Assembly: GCF_026650985.1 (NCBI RefSeq)
Contig: NZ_CP086239.1
Location: 3,410,001-3,474,000, forward strand
Origin: Clostridium estertheticum
GTDB lineage: Bacteria > Bacillota > Clostridia > Clostridiales > Clostridiaceae
Reading direction: 5' to 3'
DNA: 64,000 nucleotides
The notes beneath the pieces were generated by a model that searched no databases, had not been told where the DNA came from, and worked only from the letters and a program-made list of their open reading frames with translations. The position numbers and the translations under genes are program-made. The stretch's first letter is position 1; every line of letters begins with the position of its first letter. Shown here piece after piece: positions 38,088 to 45,531 of this stretch.

Positions 38088-39142
38088 TATTTTCCTCCTA
38101 GATTAATAACATCTTTAACCATTACGCCATTTGTAATGGAGCTACCTGGATTTAATATTACACTCTCACCTACTTTTACACCACTTACGATTTCCATATC
38201 AGTATCTGATTGGAGTCCTAATTTTACATTTTTTTGGACCGCTTTTCCATCACTGACAACAAACAAATAAGTGGATCCATCTTTGTTAGTTAATATTGCT
38301 TGCGCAGGAACCTTCACAGCAGCCAGTACTTGATTAAGCAATATATCCACATCTGAGTCAAAGTTTACTTTTAACTGCGGCGCTGCTTCTAGTACGTCAA
38401 TTTCTACAGTTAAAGTTGTATCTCCACCTGTAGCTGTTGTATTAACCGTTGCCGTTGGATAAATTTTTGAGACCTTGGCTTTATAGCTCTTACCACTACT
38501 CAAAATTGTTGATGATTGTCCAATCGCTACTTTAGCAGCATCATATTTCCCAACTTTAACAATCCCCTTTAAATTTGATATATCCTGAACAATTATAGCC
38601 GTTCCCTGTCCTCCAGTTTGACCACTTATAACATTAACTTCCGTTACTACTCCATCAATGTCAGATGTAATATTTGAGTTCTGTGATAATTTAATTTTTA
38701 CTGAATCAAGGGTATTTTGAGCTGCTAAAACAGCATTATCTAGTTGTTTTAGCTTTTCATCAGATAATACATTTGCATTATCATTTTTATTTACTGCATC
38801 CTTTTTTTGAGATATAGCATTATTATAATTAATTTGAGCAGATTCTTGTTGATTATTAAGATCAGCTGTATCATAAGTTAAAAGAGTATCCCCTCTTTTA
38901 ACTTTATCACCAACACTAACTTTAACATTTGAAATCTTAGTTGCCGCAGATACAGAATAATCTTTTTCGTTTTTAGATTTTATAGTAGCTGTGGTGGATA
39001 AGTACATTTTTACATCACCTATTGCAACCTTTGAAGTCTTTACAGTTATAACCTGTCTCTTATTTCTTGAAGTGAACTGAATCCCTCCAATAATACCTAT
39101 AATTACTACTATTACTACTCCAATAATAATTTTCTTTTTCAT
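38087..39142 (-). CDS. HlyD/MacA-type membrane fusion protein
   Basis: The 351-residue adaptor has an N-terminal membrane anchor (IIIGVVIVVIIGIIGGI), a lipoyl-like/barrel-sandwich region (SVGDKVKRGDTLLTYDT and the second half DIDGVVTEVNVISGQ), a short alpha-helical hairpin between them and a beta-barrel C-terminal part. In Gram-positive bacteria such proteins extend the ABC transporter through the wall region. It heads the three-gene exporter operon. A ribosome binding site (AGGAGG) precedes the ATG. No nearby two-component system or regulator hints at the inducing compound. Confidence 0.92.
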   Translation of the reverse strand: MKKKIIIGVVIVVIIGIIGGIQFTSRNKRQVITVKTSKVAIGDVKMYLSTTATIKSKNEKDYSVSAATKISNVKVSVGDKVKRGDTLLTYDTADLNNQQESAQINYNNAISQKKDAVNKNDNANVLSDEKLKQLDNAVLAAQNTLDSVKIKLSQNSNITSDIDGVVTEVNVISGQTGGQGTAIIVQDISNLKGIVKVGKYDAAKVAIGQSSTILSSGKSYKAKVSKIYPTATVNTTATGGDTTLTVEIDVLEAAPQLKVNFDSDVDILLNQVLAAVKVPAQAILTNKDGSTYLFVVSDGKAVQKNVKLGLQSDTDMEIVSGVKVGESVILNPGSSITNGVMVKDVINLGGK

Positions 39143-39347
39143 GATAACCTCCTACATATTTATAATTCAAATTTAAATTCAATAGTTTATATTTTACACG
39201 ATAAGTATCAATAAGTATCAAAATTTCCTTACCTATATATTAAATTTTTATTAAATTAGTCCAATAAATGATTATTATTCTCCTAATCAGCCCTTAATAT
39301 TACAACTTATCAAAAATAATCATAATATGTTACTTAATTATTAAAAG

Positions 39348-39376
39348 CTATATCAGTTGTAATAACCGATATAGCC
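39348..39376 (-). terminator. Terminator downstream of the small membrane protein gene
   Basis: Arms GCTATATC and GATATAGC extend to about 12 bp with one mismatch. The hairpin lies about 60 bases past the small membrane protein gene and upstream of the exporter operon. Confidence 0.6.
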
Positions 39377-39434
39377 TTTATTTATAATATTTCAAATACC
39401 TATTTCATAAATCATATTCTAGTAACTTTCCACG

Positions 39435-39632
39435 TTAAATTGGAAAGAACATCGGTATAAATAGTATAGCACTAAAAATAATACAGATTCCTGTAACACC
39501 AGTAGCGCTTAATATATATTCAGCACCTTTTGAATTGTCTGCATCATTTTTCTGATACTTTAACCCAATAATCCAAAAAACTAATGCTATTATTAGCACT
39601 ATAGCATCCATTATAAATAATATTTTAATCAT
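39435..39632 (-). CDS. Small two-helix membrane protein
   Basis: The 65-residue product starts at the ATG at 39632, which has GGAGG directly upstream; the longer reading from TTG would overlap that site. Two hydrophobic helices (ILFIMDAIVLIIALVFWIIG and GICIIFSAILFIPMFF) flank a charged loop with DADNSKG. I do not recognise a family. It has its own start signals and a terminator, so it is probably a real gene. Confidence 0.6.
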   Translation of the reverse strand: MIKILFIMDAIVLIIALVFWIIGLKYQKNDADNSKGAEYILSATGVTGICIIFSAILFIPMFFPI

Positions 39633-39824
39633 CTTATCCTCCAAAGTTAAATATTTTTAATAGCGAGGTTAGTAATCCTAATAATTCTATTTTAAGTTTA
39701 ATTTCTCTACTTTTTATAAACTAAATATAAACAATGTATAAACTTTAAGAATCATTACAATATTATTTTATGGAGATTATACAATAACTTAAGTTACTAA
39801 CTAATCCAAAACATAATAAACCGT

Positions 39825-39851
39825 CGACTAATTTATTAATATAATTAGTCG
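39825..39851 (-). terminator. Hairpin downstream of the CrtC-like gene
   Basis: Arms CGACTAATT and AATTAGTCG form a 9-bp stem just past the stop codon of the CrtC-like gene. The minus-strand tail is only moderately T-rich. Confidence 0.6.
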
Positions 39852-39857
39852 AGGGTT

Positions 39858-40955
39858 CTAATTTTCTATAATAGCATCTTTATTACTGCCAAAAAACATC
39901 TGCTCCCATAATCCTTCTTTCTGAAAAACCTCTATATTTCCATTTTTTTCAACCGTTAACTTGACTTCACCAATGCATCTTATGTAAGTAGGATTGACCC
40001 CCAAAGCTTTAGCTATAAAGTTTCTTATTGGAGCAATTCCTAGTCTATCAATCATATTGAAAGCTAAAATATCATATTCTCTTTTAAATTCTATTTGATA
40101 TTTAATTTTATTATCCACTTTATGTATAAACGTCAAATTATTATCAATGAATTTTTTAGTTATTGGGTGATATTTAGTATTCAATCTTTTAATTACTGTT
40201 TTTTCTTCGTTATCATCTAATATAATCCCATCTTTAGCTATCATCATAACCGGCAATCTAGTATAGTCATATTTCTTTTCCGTAATAATATCACACGCTA
40301 TGATTGTATAAGGACCAATATTGGCACGACACCAATACCAATGATTCATTAGCTTTCTCATATGTATATTACCCCAGTTATGGTCGTGATATCCATTACC
40401 ATTCAACTCAAACTTTTCTCCTTTAATTTTTAAAGTAGCACTAATATCTGCAGATGGTTGTGCAACAATCCATGCAAAATAATATTCCTGTTTTTCTCCA
40501 TAATACCAATGTCCTGTTCCCGGGCGCCACATTGGTAATTTAGGTTTCATTGTACAAGTATATTCAACATCGCCATCTACAAAATGTATTAAATAATTTC
40601 CTTTTGAATATTTAATACTGCTTTGACCAATTAATACATCACATAACTCCTTTGAAGCACGAATCTTTTGCCCCTTCCCCTCAGAAATACGTTTTATTAA
40701 CTTTTTCCCATTTGGAAAAGTTATCTCAAGTGATGCCGTTGGATTCGCAAGACCTCTTACATCAAATCCATTCTTTGTATAAAATATAACAACTACTTTA
40801 GTACCATCTGAATACTGAGCATCAAAATACCACCATTCGTATGTACCTCTACCACCAGTGCTTCTCATTCCATCTTCCCATGCTGCGGTTTCTTTATTAA
40901 TACCTAATCGCTGATAATAGCTAATACTTTTGCCTAAAATTGCTTTTTCACTCAT
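39858..40955 (-). CDS. CrtC/AttH-like lipocalin-fold protein
   Basis: The 365-residue protein resembles the lipocalin-like family often labelled hydroxyneurosporene synthase (CrtC) or AttH. Visible hallmarks are TYEWWYFDAQYSDG near residues 38-51 and GNGYHDHNWGN near residues 187-197, plus HWYYGEKQEYYFAWIV. In phototrophs CrtC hydrates a carotenoid, but no carotenoid genes are seen here. The protein probably handles another hydrophobic ligand; function unknown. There is no signal peptide. GGAGGA precedes the ATG. It lies downstream of the DhuI-like gene but a terminator separates them. Confidence 0.75.
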   Translation of the reverse strand: MSEKAILGKSISYYQRLGINKETAAWEDGMRSTGGRGTYEWWYFDAQYSDGTKVVVIFYTKNGFDVRGLANPTASLEITFPNGKKLIKRISEGKGQKIRASKELCDVLIGQSSIKYSKGNYLIHFVDGDVEYTCTMKPKLPMWRPGTGHWYYGEKQEYYFAWIVAQPSADISATLKIKGEKFELNGNGYHDHNWGNIHMRKLMNHWYWCRANIGPYTIIACDIITEKKYDYTRLPVMMIAKDGIILDDNEEKTVIKRLNTKYHPITKKFIDNNLTFIHKVDNKIKYQIEFKREYDILAFNMIDRLGIAPIRNFIAKALGVNPTYIRCIGEVKLTVEKNGNIEVFQKEGLWEQMFFGSNKDAIIEN

Positions 40956-40981
40956 ATTTCCTCCTTACTATACACAATAAG

Positions 40982-41015
40982 AAAATCCACAACTTATTAA
41001 TTAGTTGTGGATTTT
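40982..41015 (-). terminator. Terminator of the dhuD-dhuI unit
   Basis: A perfect 13-bp stem AAAATCCACAACT (40982-40994) with 41003-41015 lies 14 bases past the DhuI-like stop codon. Confidence 0.85.
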
Positions 41016-41029
41016 ACCTTTAAATCATA

Positions 41030-41671
41030 TTATTTTTCTAATATATTTTTAATTGTTTCTTTCATTTTTTCACATTTACAATTCGCAAAGAAATATTCTT
41101 TGAATTTTTCTCCGCCTATAGCGCCTTTTAATAGATCTTGATCTATATCTTTTAAAATTGTTGCCATATCTTTATATGTCACTTTTTTAACTTCATCTAA
41201 TATCTTTTTATTTCTTTGTTCTGGAACAACTCTTTCCTTTGGATATCCCTTACCGCTTTCTCCTTGGAATAATCTCCCGAATATGTCTTCCAAATTTAAC
41301 TCTGCTCCCCATCCAAATCCCTTTGCAAAAGGCATTGCGATAGCATTTCCATCATTAACTTGTGCAAACATATATGCATCTGAAGGGTCTTGTACATGAC
41401 CACATAATACTCCAGGGAATGAATTACACGCTAGCATTGCGCCTTCTCCAGTACCACATCCAGTTATTACATAATCAGCTGCTCCTGAGTTTAAAAGAAT
41501 CGCTGCTAAAATACCATTTTGAACATATGTTAATTGCGCCTCATCATCTGCGCTGTACATTCCATAATTAAATACTTCATGGCCTTTTGGCTGTACTACT
41601 TTTTTTAATGTTTCATATATAATTCCATTTTTACCTGCTTGGCTATTCTCGTTAATTAAAGCAATTTTCAT
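41030..41671 (-). CDS. RpiB/LacAB-fold isomerase, DhuI-like
   Basis: The 213-residue protein has the RpiB/LacA/LacB fold with the active-site stretch VITGCGTGEGAMLACNSFPG. It is longer than RpiB (about 150 residues), with an added C-terminal part rich in cysteine and lysine (FANCKCEKMKE). The length and its pairing with a KduD-type dehydrogenase match streptococcal DhuI, which isomerises 4-deoxy-5-hexosulose uronate from unsaturated uronic acids. AGGGGG precedes the ATG. It follows dhuD by 37 bases. An ordinary pentose or galactose-6-phosphate isomerase is less likely given this context. Confidence 0.82.
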   Translation of the reverse strand: MKIALINENSQAGKNGIIYETLKKVVQPKGHEVFNYGMYSADDEAQLTYVQNGILAAILLNSGAADYVITGCGTGEGAMLACNSFPGVLCGHVQDPSDAYMFAQVNDGNAIAMPFAKGFGWGAELNLEDIFGRLFQGESGKGYPKERVVPEQRNKKILDEVKKVTYKDMATILKDIDQDLLKGAIGGEKFKEYFFANCKCEKMKETIKNILEK

Positions 41672-41708
41672 TTATATTCCCCCTATTATGGCTATTGAAA
41701 ACACTATC

Positions 41709-42497
41709 TTATTCTGGTTGTTTTCCAAGAGTAGCGAGTATTCCACCATCTACATATAACACATGGCCATTTACAAAATCTGATGCATCAGATGCAAGGA
41801 ATACAGCTGGTCCTACTAAATCTTCTGTTGTTCCCCAACGTGCAGCTGGAGTTTTTCCTATAATAAAATTATTAAATGGATGTCCCTCAGTTCTAAGTGG
41901 TGCTGTTTGAGGTGTTGCTATATATCCGGGTCCAATTCCATTACATTGAATGTTGTATTCACCATATTCAGCTGCAATATTTTTAGTTAACATCTTAAGT
42001 CCACCTTTTGCAGCTGCATAAGCTGAAACGGTTTCACGTCCTAGTTCACTCATCATTGAACATATATTTATTATTTTACCATGTCCCTTTTTAATCATTG
42101 AAGGTATTACAGCTTTGGATACTATAAATGGCGCGTTTAAATCTACATCTATAACCTTTCTAAAATCTGCTGCTTTCATATCAATCATTGCAACACGCTT
42201 AATTATTCCTGCATTATTTACAAGAATATCAATTACTCCAACTTCTTTTTCAATCTTTTTAACTAATTCATTTACCATCTCTTCATCTGTAACATCACAT
42301 ACATATCCGTGTGCTTTTATACCTTCTTCTGCATAAGCTTTTATTCCCTTATTCACAAGTTCTTGATTTATGTCATTAAACACTATTGTTGCTCCCGCCT
42401 CACTATAAGACTTTGCAATAGCAAATCCAATACCATATGATGCACCTGTAACTAACGCAACTTTACCTTCTAATGAAAATTTCTTAATTATATCCAT
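41709..42497 (-). CDS. SDR 2-keto-3-deoxygluconate dehydrogenase, KduD/DhuD-like
   Basis: This short-chain dehydrogenase of about 262 residues has the TGASYGIGFAIAKSY nucleotide site, NNAGIIKR, and the catalytic tyrosine/lysine motif SAYAAAKGG, closing with VDGGILATLG. It most likely reduces 2,5-diketo-3-deoxygluconate in uronate breakdown. AGGAGG places the start at the ATG at 42497; a longer in-frame reading adds 27 AT-rich codons without a binding site. The DhuI-like isomerase follows, and a LacI regulator lies upstream on the same strand. No kinase or aldolase for the next steps is present, so KdgK/KdgA should be elsewhere. Confidence 0.88.
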   Translation of the reverse strand: MDIIKKFSLEGKVALVTGASYGIGFAIAKSYSEAGATIVFNDINQELVNKGIKAYAEEGIKAHGYVCDVTDEEMVNELVKKIEKEVGVIDILVNNAGIIKRVAMIDMKAADFRKVIDVDLNAPFIVSKAVIPSMIKKGHGKIINICSMMSELGRETVSAYAAAKGGLKMLTKNIAAEYGEYNIQCNGIGPGYIATPQTAPLRTEGHPFNNFIIGKTPAARWGTTEDLVGPAVFLASDASDFVNGHVLYVDGGILATLGKQPE

Positions 42498-42534
42498 GAA
42501 ATATTCCTCCTCGAATTTATAATATTTATATATA

Positions 42535-42569
42535 TTAAAGAAATATATATTATTTATATGTTTCTTTAA
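42535..42569. promoter_or_regulatory. Inverted repeat upstream of dhuD
   Basis: TTAAAGAAA (42535-42543) and TTTCTTTAA (42561-42569) form an inverted repeat between the LacI-type gene and dhuD. It could be the lacI terminator, an operator, or both; no T-run decides it. Confidence 0.4.
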
Positions 42570-42602
42570 AATTTTCAATTATTTTAACGTACTATTAACA
42601 GC

Positions 42603-43616
42603 TTACACTGTAGATTCATTCCAATTTACAATACACTCTAATACTTGTTGACCATTTTCATCATTTTTACTTTCAATTTGGTCTATTAAAATGCTTGCTG
42701 CTTGTTGTCCTTCCTTAAAAGCAGGTTGCACAATAGTTGTTATGCTAGGCGTTGCAAAATTAGTCCACTCAGTGTTATCAAATCCCATAAGACCTAACTC
42801 AGGCATTAAAAAATAATAATCTTTTAGTGCAATAAACACCATAGGTAAAGCCCAACAGTTAGGAACAAAAATTAATTGTTTTTCTTTTTCATTAATATAT
42901 TTAACAAGGAAATCTAATATCTTTTTAGGATTCTTTTCATCATTATCTTCAACAATTAATTTTTCATAAGCTAATTCATGATCTAATAAAGCATCAATAT
43001 ATCCAGAAGTTCTTTCCTTGCGAGTACTTAATAAACTTGGATCAGCTGTAATAAGAATAAATTTTTTATATCCTTTATTTATACAAGCAACAGTAGCTTC
43101 ATAAGTAGCATCATAATTATTTGTTTTTACCCATTTTGTTTTATAATCGTATACATTACTATCAAAGAAAACCATTGGTTTTTTTGCTTTTTTAGAAATT
43201 TCCTTAAATTGAATTGTAGGTTGTACAATAAACCCATCAACACCCATAGATAACATTCTACCTATAAGATTTTCTTCCCTAGAATAATCATAATTACTAT
43301 TTGCTACAATAAGTTGATAACCTTTTTTACTTGCTATATCTTCAATTCCTTTAACAATTTGGTTTGAAAATGTATTAGTAATATCTCCAATCATTATTCC
43401 GAGCAGCTTAGAACTTTTTGAATTTAGACTTCTAGCAGCAATACTAGGTTTGTAATTTGTTTTTTTAATTACTTCTTCTATTTTTTGTCTTGTTTTTTCA
43501 GACATTTTCTCAGTTTTACCATTTAAATAAAAAGAGACTGTCGTTTTAGAAGTACCTGCTAAATTTGCAATTTCTCTAATTGTAATCTTACCTGAATGCG
43601 TCATATCTAACCCCAT
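42603..43616 (-). CDS. LacI family regulator of the uronate genes
   Basis: The protein of 333-337 residues has the LacI DNA-binding domain (ITIREIANLAGTSKTTVSFY) and a sugar-binding effector domain. It lies directly upstream of dhuD-dhuI on the same strand and probably controls them in response to an uronate intermediate. Two starts are possible: the ATG at 43616, or the ATG at 43604, which has GGGG 6 bases upstream; neither has a strong site. The SFYLNGK segment after the recognition helix differs from the common SRVLN. Confidence 0.88.
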   Translation of the reverse strand: MGLDMTHSGKITIREIANLAGTSKTTVSFYLNGKTEKMSEKTRQKIEEVIKKTNYKPSIAARSLNSKSSKLLGIMIGDITNTFSNQIVKGIEDIASKKGYQLIVANSNYDYSREENLIGRMLSMGVDGFIVQPTIQFKEISKKAKKPMVFFDSNVYDYKTKWVKTNNYDATYEATVACINKGYKKFILITADPSLLSTRKERTSGYIDALLDHELAYEKLIVEDNDEKNPKKILDFLVKYINEKEKQLIFVPNCWALPMVFIALKDYYFLMPELGLMGFDNTEWTNFATPSITTIVQPAFKEGQQAASILIDQIESKNDENGQQVLECIVNWNESTV

Positions 43617-43658
43617 ATTTAAATAATTTGTATTCCTATACTCTTATATTAACATAAA

Positions 43659-43694
43659 AAAATAATTTAGTAAACTAGTTTACTAAATTATTTT
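43659..43694 (-). terminator. 36-bp perfect palindrome, terminator of rrf2-type gene
   Basis: The palindrome is centred at 43676/43677 with core TAGTAAACTAGTTTACTA. On the minus strand it ends in seven Ts and lies just past the Rrf2 stop codon, so it works as a terminator. The core is also operator-like for the LacI gene that follows. Confidence 0.75.
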
Positions 43695-43700
43695 ATTTGT

Positions 43701-44114
43701 TTAAATATCTCCATCTACTAGCTGTTTAAAATTTATGCTTTCTAGTTCTGCATTTAAACTTTTTTGTACTTTTGTCATTGCTCTATGCACAATGCATACA
43801 CCACTTATATTCAAATTACAAAAACTTGGCTCAATTACACACCTATTAACACATATTGGACCATCTATTGCTTCAATAACGTCTCTTAAGTTTATTTCCT
43901 CTGGCAATTTATTTATAGCATATCCTCCCTTTACTCCCCTATAAGACCTTATAATATCTGCTTGTATTAGCTTTCTTAAAAGCTTTAAGAGAAATCTTAG
44001 CGGTATCCTCTCTTTTTCTGAAATTACTTTTGATTCTACTTTTTCGCCATAACCTAATTTACATAAATAAATTACTACCCTAAGACCATAATCTGCTTCT
44101 TGTGTTATTTTCAT
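43701..44114 (-). CDS. Rrf2 family transcriptional regulator, probably Fe-S sensing
   Basis: The 137-residue protein has the Rrf2 winged helix (MKITQEADYGLRVVIYLCKLG, with GVKGGYAI in the wing) and a cysteine-rich loop with CVNRC, SFCNL and SGVCIVH. This loop can hold an iron-sulfur cluster as in NsrR, IscR and related sensors of nitric oxide, oxygen or iron-sulfur status. It lies downstream of the flavodiiron gene with its own upstream GTATAC-N7-GTATAC element, the same element as upstream of the acyl-CoA dehydrogenase fusion. It therefore likely regulates that unit and itself. Confidence 0.88.
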   Translation of the reverse strand: MKITQEADYGLRVVIYLCKLGYGEKVESKVISEKERIPLRFLLKLLRKLIQADIIRSYRGVKGGYAINKLPEEINLRDVIEAIDGPICVNRCVIEPSFCNLNISGVCIVHRAMTKVQKSLNAELESINFKQLVDGDI

Positions 44115-44129
44115 AATATATCTCCCTAA

Positions 44130-44148
44130 GTATACTCATTTGGTATAC
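44130..44148. promoter_or_regulatory. Putative Rrf2 operator upstream of its own gene
   Basis: GTATACTCATTTGGTATAC (44130-44148) is two GTATAC blocks separated by 7 bases, located 15-35 bases before the Rrf2 start codon. The same arrangement is found at 47515-47533. Confidence 0.65.
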
Positions 44149-44219
44149 TTTATACTTTAAGATATTCACTGTATTTTGTCAACAAAAAGGTAATAAATGT
44201 TTAATATTACCATAAAAAT

Positions 44220-44254
44220 GGACCTACTCACAAATTTTATCCATGAGCAGGTCC
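44220..44254 (-). terminator. Terminator of the flavodiiron gene
   Basis: An 11-bp stem GGACCTACTCA/TGAGCAGGTCC (one mismatch) lies about 20 bases past the flavodiiron stop codon. On the minus strand it is followed by TTTTTAT. Confidence 0.8.
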
Positions 44255-44275
44255 CAAATTTATATTTTCCTGAAA

Positions 44276-45475
44276 TTACTTCATTGACTCGATGATACTT
44301 TCAGCAATTGCATCCATTGAATCCACATCGTCTTCTTTCATACTGGAGTTTAATGAGATTTCATTGTCTAAAATAGTTATTTCTTTCATCTCACCCAAAA
44401 GTTCACGCATAAGCTTACCAGATTGAGGAGCCCATGAACCATTTTCTATAAGAGTAAAATTACGTTTTTGAACATTTAATGCTTTCATATCCATTATATA
44501 AGCAAGCATTGGTGGATATATCTTAAGGTTGTATGTTACAGATGCAAGAACCACATTACTATATTTGAATGTCTCAGAAATCAAATATGAGACATGAGTT
44601 TTAGAAACGTCGTACATAACAACATTTGTCATTCCCTTTTCCACGAGCCTTGTTGCTAGGTCACTCGCAGCAGCCTCAGTATTGCCGTACATTGTTCCAT
44701 AAACAATCATTACACCTTTTTCCTCAGGTTCATACCTGCTCCACTTGTCGTACTTACCTAAAAAGTATCCCAAATCATTGCGCCATACCGGTCCATGTAG
44801 TGGACAGATAATCTTGATGTCGATAGTTCCAGCCTTCCTTAAAAGGTCCTCAACATGAGGGCCATACTTGCCTACAATGTTTGTATAATACCTTCTGGCA
44901 TCGTCAATCCAATCACGGTCAAAGTTAACTTCGTCATTAAACAACTGGCCATCTAAGGAGCCGAAAGAACCAAAAGCATCTGCTGAAAATAATACACCAT
45001 TTGTAGTATCAAATGTCACCATAGCTTCTGGCCAATGTACCATTGGAGCAGCCACAAATGTAACTACATGTTTTCCAAAAGACATTGTATCGCCCTCTTT
45101 AACTTCTATTACGTTTTCGTCGATATGGAAACCGAACTGATGCATGAACAAGAAAGCTTTATGGTTACATACAATCTTTACATTCGGATAACGAAGAATA
45201 ATCTCTTCAATGCACGCTGCATGATCCGGCTCCATATGGTTAATTACCAAATAATCTAAAGATTTGCCTTTTAAAACTGATTGAATATTTTCAATGAACT
45301 GACGGCAAATTGACCAGTCAACTGTATCAAAAAGTACTGTCTTCTTGTCTATTAGTAGATAAGAATTATAGGAAACACCCCTTGGAATAGGATGAATATT
45401 TTCAAAAAGGGCAAGACGACGGTCGCTTCCACCAACCCAATAAAGATCCTCAGTTATATTTCTAACACAATACAT
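44276..45475 (-). CDS. Class A flavodiiron protein (FprA-type)
   Basis: The 399-residue protein has a metallo-beta-lactamase-like diiron domain (ligand motif NHMEPDHA, later AAPMVHWPEAM and SADAFG, and PLHGPVW) and a C-terminal flavodoxin domain with the FMN loop YGTMYGNTEAA. Class A flavodiiron proteins reduce oxygen to water and/or nitric oxide to nitrous oxide with electrons usually delivered by rubredoxin. Just upstream is an acyl-CoA dehydrogenase fused to a rubredoxin domain, 56 bases away on the same strand, which suggests a dedicated electron donor. Fe-S-type Rrf2 regulation fits an oxygen or NO defence role. Confidence 0.95.
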   Translation of the reverse strand: MYCVRNITEDLYWVGGSDRRLALFENIHPIPRGVSYNSYLLIDKKTVLFDTVDWSICRQFIENIQSVLKGKSLDYLVINHMEPDHAACIEEIILRYPNVKIVCNHKAFLFMHQFGFHIDENVIEVKEGDTMSFGKHVVTFVAAPMVHWPEAMVTFDTTNGVLFSADAFGSFGSLDGQLFNDEVNFDRDWIDDARRYYTNIVGKYGPHVEDLLRKAGTIDIKIICPLHGPVWRNDLGYFLGKYDKWSRYEPEEKGVMIVYGTMYGNTEAAASDLATRLVEKGMTNVVMYDVSKTHVSYLISETFKYSNVVLASVTYNLKIYPPMLAYIMDMKALNVQKRNFTLIENGSWAPQSGKLMRELLGEMKEITILDNEISLNSSMKEDDVDSMDAIAESIIESMK

Positions 45476-45531
45476 ATATATAATCCTCCTTTACACTAAA
45501 AACATATTATTATATTTAATTATTATAAAAA

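Noticed and set aside
43659-43694. Palindrome read only as the operator of the uronate LacI regulator
   Set aside because: On the minus strand it ends in seven Ts right after the Rrf2 stop codon, so termination is the better-supported role; an operator role stays possible.
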